Below, piece by piece: positions 17,734-26,726 of a stretch of DNA of 55,624 bases. The stretch lies in NCBI GenBank assembly GCA_030824555.1, contig JAVBXK010000069.1, positions 1 through 55,624 on the forward strand. Reading direction: 5' to 3'. Position numbers and translations under genes: made by a program. This DNA is from a bacterium. Its GTDB lineage: Bacteria > Pseudomonadota > Gammaproteobacteria > Burkholderiales > Burkholderiaceae_C. How positions within the stretch are numbered: the stretch's first letter is position 1; each line of letters opens with the position of its first letter. The notes under the pieces were generated by a model. The model made no database searches and had not been told where the DNA came from. It saw only the letters and a list, made by a program, of their open reading frames with translations.

Positions 17734-19281
17734 TCAGGCAGAGAACACTTTGACGGCTTCTACCAGCCGCTGCGACCGTTCTCCCAGGCCAACGGCTGCG
17801 GCGGTGCTCTGCTCGACCATCGTGGCGTTTTGCTGCGTCATCTGGTCAAGTTGTGCCACAGCCTGGCTGACCTGAGCGATGCCGTCGGACTGCTCCTTGG
17901 ACGCCACGGTGATTTCGGTCATCAGGTCGTTGACGCGTTGCACCTGTTGCACCAGCTCCTGCAAGGTGGCACCGGCGGTGGCCACCAGACGGGTGCCGTC
18001 GGCCACGTTCTGCACCGAGTTGTCGATCAGCCCCTTGATTTCCTTGGCAGCGGCGGCAGACCGGCCCGCCAGGTTGCGCACCTCACTGGCCACCACTGCA
18101 AAACCGCGTCCGGCTTCACCGGCCCGCGCAGCTTCGACGGCTGCGTTGAGCGCCAGGATGTTGGTCTGGAAGGCGATGCCGTCAATCACCTGAATGATGG
18201 CGGCAATGTGTTTGCTGGACGTTGAAATCAGCCCCATGGTGGACTCCACCTGCCCCATGGCTGCGCCGCCCCTTGCGGCCACTTCGGTCGCCGCGTGGGC
18301 AAACTCGCTGGCCTGTTGTGCCGCGTCGGCGTTCTGACGCACCGAGGCGGTTTGTTGCTCCATGGCGGCAGCCGTCTGTTCCAGGTTGGCCGCAGCCTGT
18401 TCGGTCCGGCTGGACAACTCCACCGTGTTCGACGCAATGTGCTGGCTGGCAGCCTCCATGCTCCTGGCTTGCTCGTGCACGTCGTCCAGCAGGGCGTGCA
18501 GGTTCAAGCCTGACTGGTTGATGGCCCGTGCAATCAAGCCCACATCGTCAGCCCTGTTCATGTGTACGCCAGTTCCTTTTTCGCCATTGGCCACTTGTTG
18601 GGCCAGTGCGCGGATAGCGTGCAGCGGAGAAGTGACCTGTGCCTCGATGAACCCGTTGGCCGCCAGCAAGCCCACTGCCAGCAAAGCACCCAGGGTGACC
18701 AGTGTGGGCATGTCCAGATTGGCGGCAGCCATGGCCAGCCCCATCAATGTGCCGACGGCCAGCAAGGGCAGACGCACACGCCAGGCGGTTGGCAGCCATT
18801 GCAGGGTGCTGAGCACACTCAATACACCGGTGCGAACGACCAGCCCCCTGTGGAAAGCCAAGCCATTGGCCGTTCCCGCCTTGAAACGGGCGTACAGCTC
18901 GCTTGCCGCATTGACCTCCTCACGGGAAGGCTTGGTTCGGACCGACACATACCCCACCAACTTGCCGTTGCGGCGCATGGGCGAGGCGTTGGCGCGTACC
19001 CAGTAGTGGTCGCCCGATTTACGGCGGTTTTTGACCAGGGCTGTCCAGGACTGGCCTTCTTTCAGGCTGCTCCACATGTCGGCAAATGCTTCGGCAGGCA
19101 TGTCCGGGTGTCGCACGATGTTGTGCGGCTGCCCTGTCAATTCTTCCAGCGCATACCCGCTGGTGCGGACGAAGGCCGCATTCGCGTACATGAGGTGACT
19201 CGATGTGTCCGTCGTGGACAGCAAGGTCTCGTGGTCCGGGAAATTGTGTTCTTGTTGTGTGACCGGTAGGTTGGTTCTCAT
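17734..19281 (-). CDS. Aer-like methyl-accepting chemotaxis protein with PAS domain
   Basis: 515-residue chemoreceptor. An N-terminal PAS domain (15-110: [60 protein letters not shown]) is the FAD-type PAS seen in Aer aerotaxis receptors. Two closely spaced membrane segments (165-205), a HAMP region, and a long signalling coiled coil follow, with the conserved hairpin tip [20 protein letters not shown] near residue 394 that binds CheA/CheW. There is no large periplasmic domain, in line with sensing redox or energy state from the cytoplasm. No che operon is in the window. It probably shares a promoter region with the downstream GGDEF-EAL gene. Confidence 0.94.
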   Translation of the reverse strand: MRTNLPVTQQEHNFPDHETLLSTTDTSSHLMYANAAFVRTSGYALEELTGQPHNIVRHPDMPAEAFADMWSSLKEGQSWTALVKNRRKSGDHYWVRANASPMRRNGKLVGYVSVRTKPSREEVNAASELYARFKAGTANGLAFHRGLVVRTGVLSVLSTLQWLPTAWRVRLPLLAVGTLMGLAMAAANLDMPTLVTLGALLAVGLLAANGFIEAQVTSPLHAIRALAQQVANGEKGTGVHMNRADDVGLIARAINQSGLNLHALLDDVHEQARSMEAASQHIASNTVELSSRTEQAAANLEQTAAAMEQQTASVRQNADAAQQASEFAHAATEVAARGGAAMGQVESTMGLISTSSKHIAAIIQVIDGIAFQTNILALNAAVEAARAGEAGRGFAVVASEVRNLAGRSAAAAKEIKGLIDNSVQNVADGTRLVATAGATLQELVQQVQRVNDLMTEITVASKEQSDGIAQVSQAVAQLDQMTQQNATMVEQSTAAAVGLGERSQRLVEAVKVFSA

Positions 19282-19321
19282 GCGTGCCCTTGTGTCAGTC
19301 GTGTCGGATTCGATTCAAAGT

Positions 19322-19342
19322 CCTGGCCAAAGTAAGGCCAGG
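19322..19342. terminator. Hairpin between response regulator and chemoreceptor genes
   Basis: Perfect 7-base stem CCTGGCC / GGCCAGG with loop AAAGTAA, inside the 193-base gap between the response-regulator stop (19475) and the chemoreceptor start (19281). Possible terminator for the two-component operon; no T-run. I see nothing else in this gap. Confidence 0.4.
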
Positions 19343-19474
19343 CCGAATGCGCCCTGACAAAAAAGCATGTTGCATGCCCGCTCAACCACGGGCTATCGGG
19401 CAATTCCGGTTTTGTTGTCAGACAAGGTGTGTGCCATGTCAGGCAATTCCTATATCAACCCCGGCGGGGCACGC

Positions 19475-20107
19475 TCACACTTCAATGCCGTGGGCCAATG
19501 CATAGCGAATCAGGTCAGCCAGGTTGGCCAGGTTGAGCTTTTCCATCAACCGCATCTTGTGTGTGCTGACGGTTTTGTTGCTGATGGCCAGCATGCTGGC
19601 AATGTCATTCACGCCATGGCCGGCTGCCAGCAACCTCAGCACCTCCCATTCGCGGTTGGACAGCTGGTTGTGCGGGGGAAGCAGTGCATCGGATGCCACG
19701 TCGAACACCATCTTTTCGGCCAGCTCGGGGGAGATGTATTTGCCATGGGCAGCCACCTTGCGCACGGCTTGCAGCAAGGTGTCGGGTTCGCAGTCTTTGG
19801 TGATGAAACCATTGGCCCCGGCTTTGAGCACGCGTGAGGCAATCTGCGGTTCGTTGTGCATGCTCAGCACCAGAATGGGCAGCATCGGATGGTGCACACG
19901 GATGCGGCCCAGCAACTCGGCACCGCCAATGCCGGGCATGTTCAGGTCCAGCAGCAGCAGGTCGAAGGTGATGTCCCGCAACACCTCCAGCACCTGTTGC
20001 CCGTTTTCGGCCTCACCGACGACGCACACATCGGGTGTCAGCGCAAAAATCTGCTTCAGACCGCTGCGCATGATGGCGTGGTCGTCGGCAATGAACAGTC
20101 TGATCAC
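19475..20107 (-). CDS. NarL/FixJ-type response regulator
   Basis: 210-residue DNA-binding response regulator. The receiver domain has the acidic pair DD at residues 8-9, the phosphoacceptor D54 in LLLLDLNMPG and the usual T/S and K positions (LSMHN; FITKD). The C-terminal LuxR helix-turn-helix reads LSNREWEVLRLLAAGHGVND and IASMLAISNKTVSTHKMRLM. The ATG overlaps the end of the histidine kinase gene by four bases (ATGA), so the two are translationally coupled and form a cognate pair. Target genes are unknown; the adjacent chemotaxis and c-di-GMP genes are candidates. Confidence 0.95.
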   Translation of the reverse strand: MIRLFIADDHAIMRSGLKQIFALTPDVCVVGEAENGQQVLEVLRDITFDLLLLDLNMPGIGGAELLGRIRVHHPMLPILVLSMHNEPQIASRVLKAGANGFITKDCEPDTLLQAVRKVAAHGKYISPELAEKMVFDVASDALLPPHNQLSNREWEVLRLLAAGHGVNDIASMLAISNKTVSTHKMRLMEKLNLANLADLIRYALAHGIEV

Positions 20108-22671
20108 GTTGCATCTTCTTTCATCTGGTCTGCGTAAAGCGGAATGCTGACAGAAACCACGGTGCCCCTGCCGGGCGTGCTGCTGACGTCTACCCGTCCC
20201 TTCAGTGCCAGCGCCCGTTCCTGCATGCCCAGCAGGCCGAACGACTGTTTTCGCGTGGCAGCCGCCACGTCAAAACCCTGCCCGTTGTCGCGCACTTCCA
20301 TGTGCAAGTGATCGCCCTGCTGGCGACACGAGATGTTGGCCCGGGTGGCCCGCGCGTAACGCGACACGTTGGTCAGCGACTCCTGGGCAATGCGAAACAC
20401 CACCATGGTCCGGGCCTCGTCCAGCACCAGGTCGGCTTCGTCATGGTCCAGCGTGCACACCAGGTGACTGCGCTGGCTGAATTCGTCGCAAAGCCACTCC
20501 AGTGCAGGTATCAAACCCAGGTCAAGCACGGCAGGGCGAAGGTTCATGACAACGTCGCGCACGCCCTGAATGGCCTTGTCCACCAGCGCCTTCATGTCTT
20601 GTACTTTGGGCTGCAGCGCCGGGCAGTGGGCCCCGTACAAAGGCACCAGCATGGCAATGTCCATGCGCAGCGCCGTCAGCAGCTGGCCCAGCTCGTCGTG
20701 CACCTCGCGGGCAATGTGTTTGCGCTCTTCTTCCCGCAGTCCTTCGGTCTGCGCTGCCAGTTCACGCAAGCGCTGGCGGGAGCGTGTGAGCTCGGCGTTC
20801 AACGTGATCAGGGCGGCTTCGGCGTTTTTCCGCTCCGAAATGTCGTACAGGGTGCCCACGTAGTTGGTGATGCCCCCTTCTGCATCCTTCACGGCTGAAA
20901 TGCTCAGCCAGAAGGGCACCAGGTTGCCAGGTTTTGATTTGTCCCACACCTCGCCTTGCCACTTGCCGTTGGCGGCAATGGTCTTCCACATATGCGCGTA
21001 AAAGCCAGCGTCATGCTGACCGGACTGCAGCAGTTTGGGTGTGCGGCCCAATACCTCGGAAGGGGTGTACCCCGTGAACCGGGTGAACGCACGGTTGACC
21101 TGAAGAATGATGCCCCTGGCGTCGGTCACCATCACGGCATTTTCCGAGTCGAATGCGGTGGCCGCAATGCGCAGTTTGTTTTCAGTGTGTTTGCGTTCAG
21201 TGATGTCCGTGTGTGTGATGACGGCGCCCCCTTCGGGCAGATGCAAAGGGGTCACCGCCATGCTGAACCAGCGCGGTGCGTCAGGCCCGTGGCAGGGGTA
21301 TTCAAGCTCGAATCCCGGCGACTGTCCCGACAGCACGGCCTGTATGCGTTGGGCCACATCGTCCACATTGCTTTGCGGCGAGCAAGCCGACAGGTAGTTG
21401 GCACCGACGCCAATGCCCTGCGCACAACTCGGGTGGGACGCACCCGTCGCGTCTGCGTTGTCCACACCAAATTGCTGCCACGCGGCATTGGCCGCCACGA
21501 TGACGCCACTGGCGTCCAGCACGCAGATTTCGGTGGTCATGGAGTTCAGCACGGCCAACTTGAACGCTTCGCTGCTGGCCAACGCCTGTTCACGCTGTGT
21601 CAACGTGACCAGCAAGCTGTTGAACCCGTCAATCAGGTTGCCGATTTCATCTGGCTGCGCGATGGGTAAGGCTTGAATCGGCTGTGTGCCCGTGCGCTGT
21701 GTGGACAGCGTGTCAATGGCATCGAGCATGGGAGACAACTGGCGTTTGAGCATCCACCACGTCAGCGCACCCAGCAAAAGCGACAGCAACAGCGTGGCTT
21801 GCAGCAGCCGGGATTGCAGGCGCTCGGCGGGGGCGAATACCTCGGTGGCAGGGAACTCGATGGCCATGTACCACCCGGCTGACGGGATCCACCTGGCGGC
21901 CACCAGCATCTCGTCGCCACGGGCGTTTACCACCACGCCATGGCCGTCCTGCCCGTTCGCAAACCGGTCGAACAATGCAGATGAACCGATGCCTGGCAGC
22001 GGTTGCATGATGCGTGCCTTGTCAGAGCTGGTAACGTACAGGTTGTGCGCCGGGGCTGCCAGCAGCGTCGCCCCTTTCTGGCTGTGGTTGCCATCTATCA
22101 GTTTGTCAAGGAAATTGGGTTTGCCCAGGTTGATGGTGCCCACCAGCACCCCCACCGGTTTGTGCCCGGCGTCCCGGATGGGGACGGACAGGCTGAAGAC
22201 AGGCGCCTTCAGTGTTTTGCCCAGGGCCGGGCGACCGATGAACGCAATGCCTTCCTGCAGCGGCACCGACACGGACGTGCGGTCCATGTAATTGGTGCCG
22301 ATGCGGTCCGGCGCGTGAGGGAAGTCGGCCATGGCCGTGCCGTCTTGTCCGGCCACGAACAGGCCGCCGTTGAAGTGGCTTTGAAGCAGCTCACGGCTGG
22401 CAATGTCTGCCTGGACGGCAGCGGGGCCTTGTGCCATGACTGGGCCGATGTGCCTGGCGGCCAGCTCCAGCGCCACGAGCCGGTCGGTCAGTTCGCTCTC
22501 GACACTGCTTGCCATCGACGTGACGTTGGTCAACTGTTGCTCGCCGATCAGTTGCTGTATGTCGTCGCGCAGCGTCAGCCGGGCGTAGATGAACAGCGTC
22601 CAGATGCCCACCAGAAATGCCGCCAGCGTGAACAGGGTGACACGCGTCTTCAGCGACGCTTGCTTGAACAT
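20104..22671 (-). CDS. NarL-type sensor histidine kinase with Cache, HAMP and two PAS domains
   Basis: 855-residue membrane sensor kinase. A transmembrane helix (10-30) precedes a large periplasmic dCache-like domain (about 35-275; FSLSVPIRDAGHKPVGVLVG is the typical Cache strand). A second membrane helix (TLLLSLLLGALTWWML) leads into a HAMP region, PAS (about 370-490), PAS/PAC (about 500-620: FTRFTGYTPSEVLGRTPKLL) and a HisKA_3 dimerisation helix, EEERKHIAREVHDELGQLL, with the phosphorylated H near residue 657. The ATPase domain carries the N box (ESLTNVSRYARA) and DNGQGFD. Its start lies nine bases after the YkgJ gene. The partner is the response regulator overlapping its 3' end. The Cache domain suggests a small periplasmic ligand. 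Confidence 0.94.
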   Translation of the reverse strand: MFKQASLKTRVTLFTLAAFLVGIWTLFIYARLTLRDDIQQLIGEQQLTNVTSMASSVESELTDRLVALELAARHIGPVMAQGPAAVQADIASRELLQSHFNGGLFVAGQDGTAMADFPHAPDRIGTNYMDRTSVSVPLQEGIAFIGRPALGKTLKAPVFSLSVPIRDAGHKPVGVLVGTINLGKPNFLDKLIDGNHSQKGATLLAAPAHNLYVTSSDKARIMQPLPGIGSSALFDRFANGQDGHGVVVNARGDEMLVAARWIPSAGWYMAIEFPATEVFAPAERLQSRLLQATLLLSLLLGALTWWMLKRQLSPMLDAIDTLSTQRTGTQPIQALPIAQPDEIGNLIDGFNSLLVTLTQREQALASSEAFKLAVLNSMTTEICVLDASGVIVAANAAWQQFGVDNADATGASHPSCAQGIGVGANYLSACSPQSNVDDVAQRIQAVLSGQSPGFELEYPCHGPDAPRWFSMAVTPLHLPEGGAVITHTDITERKHTENKLRIAATAFDSENAVMVTDARGIILQVNRAFTRFTGYTPSEVLGRTPKLLQSGQHDAGFYAHMWKTIAANGKWQGEVWDKSKPGNLVPFWLSISAVKDAEGGITNYVGTLYDISERKNAEAALITLNAELTRSRQRLRELAAQTEGLREEERKHIAREVHDELGQLLTALRMDIAMLVPLYGAHCPALQPKVQDMKALVDKAIQGVRDVVMNLRPAVLDLGLIPALEWLCDEFSQRSHLVCTLDHDEADLVLDEARTMVVFRIAQESLTNVSRYARATRANISCRQQGDHLHMEVRDNGQGFDVAAATRKQSFGLLGMQERALALKGRVDVSSTPGRGTVVSVSIPLYADQMKEDAT

Positions 22672-22679
22672 GCCCGCCC

Positions 22680-23093
22680 TCAGCGCGTCTTGCTGGGTAC
22701 CTTGGCGCCAAAGGCGCAGTAACCGGCGCGCGGGCTTTTTTGCTGGGGGTGCATGCGGCAGGTGTCGGGGCGCTGCTCGTACACCGTGCAGCGGCGGGTG
22801 GTGGCGTCCAGGAAGGTGCAGTCACCATCGGCGCGGCGCGCCATGGTGAATATTTCGGCCTTGCTGTTGAACCGGTCGATCACCCTGGCTTTTTGCAGCC
22901 GTTTGGCAATGCGTGCGGGGTCTTCGTTTTCGGCCTCGAAGGCATCTACAAGGCCCAGCCGCACCAGGTCGCGCACGCGCACTTCCAGCGGCATGGTGCA
23001 GCAGTTGGCCTGGCAGCTGTCGCACATGCCCGCACGGTAGCGCGTCCAGGTTTCGGAACGGTCAACGTCAACGGTTTGAATGGGTGAGCGCAT
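22680..23093 (-). CDS. YkgJ-family cysteine-cluster protein
   Basis: 137-residue protein with the YkgJ zinc/iron-chelating pattern: CDSCQANCCTMPLEV near the N terminus (C-x2-C-x3-C-C) and CTFLDATTRRCTVYEQRPDT with a following CRMHP in the C-terminal half (C-x10-C-x8-C). Members are thought to bind a metal or Fe-S centre, but the reaction is unknown. The start at 23093 (MRSPIQTVDVDRSETW) is preferred, since the longer frame adds residues unlike the family. It sits between the DnaJ-like gene (26 bases) and the histidine kinase gene (9 bases), all in one direction, so it is likely part of a larger operon. Confidence 0.88.
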   Translation of the reverse strand: MRSPIQTVDVDRSETWTRYRAGMCDSCQANCCTMPLEVRVRDLVRLGLVDAFEAENEDPARIAKRLQKARVIDRFNSKAEIFTMARRADGDCTFLDATTRRCTVYEQRPDTCRMHPQQKSPRAGYCAFGAKVPSKTR

Positions 23094-23119
23094 GGGTGGA
23101 GTGTGAGGGCAAGAAAGGA

Positions 23120-24190
23120 TCAGCCGGGTTGCCAGCTTGCCAGGCGGCGTGCCCATTGGCCCAAAGCTTGGGTGTCGTCAGCCTGAGCGGTTTGGGTGGA
23201 GCTGGCAATCAACTGGTCCAGCAACGCGGCTTGCTGCGGGTCGTCCAGCGGCGGAAACACCGGGGTCACCCGCACCATGAAGTCGCCCCTGGGGCCGTTG
23301 GACGTGGCAGGGAAGCCCTTGCCCGCCAGCCGGTACACCAGCGCATCGCGGTTCAGGCGCATGTGTTGCAGGCCATCGGGGGTGGGCACGTCCACCCAGC
23401 GCCCGGTCATCCAGGCATAGCCGTTGACTGGCATTTCGCAGCGCAGCACGCCGTTGTCGTCCAGGGTGAACAGCGGGTGGGGCTCGATCTCGATGGCCAG
23501 CTCAAGGTCCACCTCCAAGTCGCCATGGCGGGCTGCGGGCACGTTCAGCACATGGCCGTCACGCGTGCCCGCCGGAAAGCGCACGCGGCGGCGGTACGAC
23601 ACGGTTTGCGTGCCGGTGCTTTCGCACGGCTCGCACGGCGCGCGCTGGCGGCCATCGCCGCTGCAATCTGGGCATTCTTCTTCGTTCCACGACCAGCCGA
23701 ACAACACCGCCTTGCGGACCGACCCTTTGCCACGGCAGGTGGGGCAGGCTGTGGCCAGCACGCGTTGGCCGGTGCCCACGCAGGTGGGGCAGGTCTGTTG
23801 GAACTGCCCGCGCACCGTGCGTGTGCAGCCCAGGCAGGCCTCTTCCAGAGACAGGCGCACTTTGCGCACGTAAGGCGGGCGGTGGGGTTTTGCCTGCGGG
23901 TCGGCCTGTGGGCGGGCGCTGCCGTGGGCGGGTGCTTCGGGTTGCGGCGAATCAGCCCCATAGGTGCTGTCGGTGCTGTCAGCTGGCGCGTCGCTGGCCA
24001 ACTTGCCTTCGCGCACCAGGCGGATGTGCTGGTAGGCCTTGTTGATGGCCTGCATGCGCTGCACGGCCTCGGCTGCCGGGTTGCGGTCGGGGTGCCAGGT
24101 GGCCACCAGTTTGCGCCAAGTGGCCTTCAGCTCGGCATCGCTGGCGCTGTGGTCCAGGCCCAATGCCCGGTAGGCTTCCTTGGTTTCCAT
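23120..24190 (-). CDS. DnaJ-like co-chaperone with zinc-finger domain
   Basis: 356 residues. The J domain at 1-65 has the conserved HPD (LVATWHPDRNPAAE), needed to stimulate Hsp70. After a Pro/Ala-rich linker comes a zinc-finger region with CxxC pairs: CLGC, CPTCVGTG, CPTCRGKG, CPDCSGDG and CEPCESTG, then a C-terminal substrate-binding-like domain (VRFPAGTRDGHVLNVPAARH; VDLELAIEIEPHPLFTLDDN). It differs from canonical DnaJ in lacking the Gly/Phe region and in having five CxxC units, so it is a specialised DnaJ-like protein and not the housekeeping DnaJ. Neighbours downstream are ykgJ and the sensor kinase. Confidence 0.88.
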   Translation of the reverse strand: METKEAYRALGLDHSASDAELKATWRKLVATWHPDRNPAAEAVQRMQAINKAYQHIRLVREGKLASDAPADSTDSTYGADSPQPEAPAHGSARPQADPQAKPHRPPYVRKVRLSLEEACLGCTRTVRGQFQQTCPTCVGTGQRVLATACPTCRGKGSVRKAVLFGWSWNEEECPDCSGDGRQRAPCEPCESTGTQTVSYRRRVRFPAGTRDGHVLNVPAARHGDLEVDLELAIEIEPHPLFTLDDNGVLRCEMPVNGYAWMTGRWVDVPTPDGLQHMRLNRDALVYRLAGKGFPATSNGPRGDFMVRVTPVFPPLDDPQQAALLDQLIASSTQTAQADDTQALGQWARRLASWQPG

Positions 24191-24253
24191 GGCGTGGTTT
24201 GCGTCGGTGGGCTGGAATGTGTGTGTGGTGCGTGTGCGTGGCGCGCGTGCGGG

Positions 24254-25153
24254 CTACAGCGCACGCGCCCAGGCTGGCCGCAGCCCCGCGTGTTGCGGCT
24301 GCTCGATGGCCGTGCGCACCTGGGCCAGCATGCGCTCTTTTTCAGCGCCCAGCGTGCCCTTCAGCACCAGCCAGTTTGAAGCATGGTCGCTGCGGAACAC
24401 CGTGCGCTTGAGTTCAGTGGCTTGCAAAAACTGCGCCATTTCGGCAAACAGACCGGGCAAATCGCAAGGCTCCCACTCGGGGTAGTTGGCCCGAAACCGT
24501 GCCTCGCCTTGGGGGAAGCTCACCACCAGCGTGGCCAGAAACTCGGGCTGCGCGACGTTGGCCAGTCGTGCCGAGTTCAGCGCATGCTGTTGCGAATGCG
24601 CCCGCCCGCCCAGGCCGTTGAGCAGCATGACCGAGCGGCTGATGCCCGCCTCGCCCAGCTTGCACAGCGCATCGGCGGTGGAGGCAAAGGTTTCGCCCTT
24701 GTTCACCTTTTGCAGCACCTCGTCGTCGCCCGATTCGGCCCCCACATACGCCAGCGACAGCCCGGCCTGACGCAGCTCGGTCAGCTCGGCCACCGTTTTG
24801 TGGCGCACGTTGCGCGGCAGGCAATAGCTGGAAATGCGTCGCACCTGCGGCATGTGGGTGCGGATGGCGTCCAGCACCGTCATCAGGCGGCGGGTGGACA
24901 GCGCCAGCGCATCGCCATCGCCCAGAAACACGCGTGCCACCTGGCCGCCCAACATTGCGGCACTGCGCTCGATGGACCGCAGCGTTTCGTCCTCGTCGCG
25001 CAGCGCAAACTTCTTTTGCGGCGCGGTGTACATCTCGCAATAGGTGCACTTGTTCCACGAGCAACCGTTGGTCACCGGCAGGATCAGCGAATCGGCCTCG
25101 CTCGGCGGGCGAAACACCGGTTCGATGTAGCGAATGGGGAAAGCGTTGTTCAC
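24254..25153 (-). CDS. Radical SAM protein
   Basis: 299-residue radical S-adenosylmethionine enzyme of unknown substrate. The cluster motif near the N terminus reads NGCSWNKCTYCEMYT, a C-x4-C-x2-C spacing found in one radical SAM branch (B12-binding-less, Elp3-like core). Other core elements are VFLGDGDALALS (SAM-binding GDG), ISSYCLPRNVRHKTVAELTE and LAYVGAESGDDEVLQKVNKG, typical of the Elp3/MiaB-type barrel. The GTG at 25153 (VNNAFPIRYIEPVFRPPSEA) is the preferred start because codons before it have no family resemblance and the frame upstream is antisense to the MFS gene. It is divergent from that transporter and 63 bases upstream of the DnaJ-like gene. Confidence 0.85.
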   Translation of the reverse strand: MNNAFPIRYIEPVFRPPSEADSLILPVTNGCSWNKCTYCEMYTAPQKKFALRDEDETLRSIERSAAMLGGQVARVFLGDGDALALSTRRLMTVLDAIRTHMPQVRRISSYCLPRNVRHKTVAELTELRQAGLSLAYVGAESGDDEVLQKVNKGETFASTADALCKLGEAGISRSVMLLNGLGGRAHSQQHALNSARLANVAQPEFLATLVVSFPQGEARFRANYPEWEPCDLPGLFAEMAQFLQATELKRTVFRSDHASNWLVLKGTLGAEKERMLAQVRTAIEQPQHAGLRPAWARAL

Positions 25154-25255
25154 GGGTGGCGGTCGGGGGCAAAACGGTATTGTCCCTTGTCGCCACGCTT
25201 TGTGGTGGCGCACGCCCGACAGGCGGTCACGCCGCCAGCGGTTCAAATACCGCCC

Positions 25256-26464
25256 ATGACGCAAAACCCTCTTGTCGTTGCCTTCACTGGCATGCTGGCG
25301 CTGGCTGCGGCCATGGGCATCGGCCGGTTTGCCTTCACGCCGCTGCTGCCCATGATGCTGCACGACGGCGTGATCGCCCTGCCCCAGGCCAGCTGGCTGG
25401 CCACCGCCAACTACCTCGGCTACTGGCTGGGGGCCATTGCCTGCGCGTTTCAGCCGTGGTTGTGGGCACGCTTTGTGGGCAAGGGGCTGGCCATGACCGT
25501 GGTCATCCGGGTGGGGCTGGTGGCCACCGTGGTGCTCACGTTGGCCATGGCTTTGCCCTGGCCGCAGGGCTGGGCGGCCATGCGCCTGCTGGCGGGTGTG
25601 GCCAGTGCGTTGGTGTTTGTGTACACCTCCAGCTGGTGCCTGGCGCGGCTGGCGGCCCTGGGTGCACCCCGGCTGGCGGGGCTCATTTACGTCGGGCCGG
25701 GGCTGGGCATTGTGGTCAGCGGCCTGTCGGCCACGGCCATGGTGGCCGGGCAGCTGACGGCGGCCACCGGCTGGGCCCTTTTTGGGGTGTTGGCTTTGGT
25801 GCTGACGGGTGCTGTGTGGCGGCAGTTGCAAGGCCCGGTGTCGTCGGCCGCAGTGGCCCATGTGGCCCCCACGCCGGCGCGCTGGGGTGGCATGGCGCTG
25901 CTGGTGGGGGCGTATGGGCTGGCGGGGTTTGGCTACATCATCAGCGCCACGTTTTTGCCGGTGATTGCGCGGCAGGTGCTGCCGGGGTCCATCTGGCTGG
26001 ACCTGTTTTGGCCCATCTTCGGCTTGGCCGTGGCCCTGGGCGCACTGTTGACCATGCGCGTGCCCCCGCACTGGGACCGCCGCCACCTGCTGATGGTCTG
26101 CTACGTGCTGCAGGGTGCCGGGGTCATGGTGGGCATGTGGTGGCCCACGCTGGCCGGGTTTGCGCTGGGCAGTTTGCTGCTGGGCCTGCCGTTCACGGCC
26201 ATTACTTTGTTTGCCATGCAAGAGGTGCGGCGCGTGCGGCCCGCCGATGCGTCGGTGTTCATCGGGCTGCTGACCGCCGCCTACGGCCTGGGCCAGATTG
26301 CCGGGCCGGCGCTGGTGGCGTGGTTGCTGGCGCGCAACGCCACCCCGCAGGCGGGGTTCGATGCCTCGCTGCAAGTGGCTGCGGCTGCGCTGCTGGTGGG
26401 CACGGTGCTGTATGCGGTGCTGGCCAGGGTAGAGACCAACGGGTCGATATCAAACAAACCATAG
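25256..26464 (+). CDS. YbfB/YjiJ-family MFS transporter
   Basis: 402-residue major facilitator with about 12 helices, beginning MTQNPLVVAFTGMLALAAAM, then GIGRFAFTPLLPMMLHDGVI, the hallmark of the YbfB/YjiJ family (G-x-G-R-F-x-Y/F-T-P-x-L-P-x-M). Other matching segments are ASWLATANYLGYWLGAIACA and GLIYVGPGLGIVVSGLS. Substrate unknown; relatives export small drugs or sugars. The start at 25256 is chosen at the first family residues; the open frame extends upstream only through antisense of the radical SAM gene. The TAG stop lies in the first bases of a dispersed repeat copy. Confidence 0.9.
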   Translation: MTQNPLVVAFTGMLALAAAMGIGRFAFTPLLPMMLHDGVIALPQASWLATANYLGYWLGAIACAFQPWLWARFVGKGLAMTVVIRVGLVATVVLTLAMALPWPQGWAAMRLLAGVASALVFVYTSSWCLARLAALGAPRLAGLIYVGPGLGIVVSGLSATAMVAGQLTAATGWALFGVLALVLTGAVWRQLQGPVSSAAVAHVAPTPARWGGMALLVGAYGLAGFGYIISATFLPVIARQVLPGSIWLDLFWPIFGLAVALGALLTMRVPPHWDRRHLLMVCYVLQGAGVMVGMWWPTLAGFALGSLLLGLPFTAITLFAMQEVRRVRPADASVFIGLLTAAYGLGQIAGPALVAWLLARNATPQAGFDASLQVAAAALLVGTVLYAVLARVETNGSISNKP

Positions 26465-26501
26465 CAACGAATGACGTATATAAGGCGACGGGTGCCATTT
26501 T
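26461..26501 (+). repeat. Dispersed hairpin repeat, copy 4 (degenerate)
   Basis: ATAGCAACGAATGACGTATA then TAAGGCGACGGGTGCCATTTT. Keeps ATAGC at the start and GCCATTTT at the end but the stem is degraded. Its first bases complete the TAG stop of the MFS gene (26462-26464). The rest of the 262-base gap to the first Fic gene holds only the palindrome listed next. Confidence 0.5.
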
Positions 26502-26666
26502 CAATCATTAATTTTGCGCAGAGCTGGGTGTGCTGTCTGCAAGCTGCCAGCAGAGACCGTTGTTTGCCAGCCTGATAGCAGCCAGTCACGTTGGCCGTGT
26601 AGCCCGGCATGGCCCACATGGTTGGGGCTGCCACACACCATGCAAGCCAGCTTGCCTTGCACCGAA

Positions 26667-26692
26667 ACACGTTAAAGAATGTTTTAATGTGT
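26667..26692. promoter_or_regulatory. Palindromic operator candidate upstream of the first Fic gene
   Basis: ACACGTTAAA (26667-26676) and TTTAATGTGT (26683-26692) form an inverted repeat with one mismatch and a 6-base spacer, 34 bases before the Fic ATG. Likely the binding site of a dimeric winged-helix regulator, possibly the Fic protein itself. Confidence 0.55.
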
Positions 26693-26726
26693 CGACTTCC
26701 CATTCAAGCCTGCTTTCAACCACACC

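Noticed and set aside
24383-25255. Upstream extension of the MFS frame
   Set aside because: Antisense to the radical SAM gene; family similarity begins at MTQNPL (25256).
25154-26374. Upstream extension of the radical SAM frame to 706 codons
   Set aside because: The extension is antisense to the MFS transporter and rich in Gly/His/Arg; the GTG at 25153 begins the conserved part.
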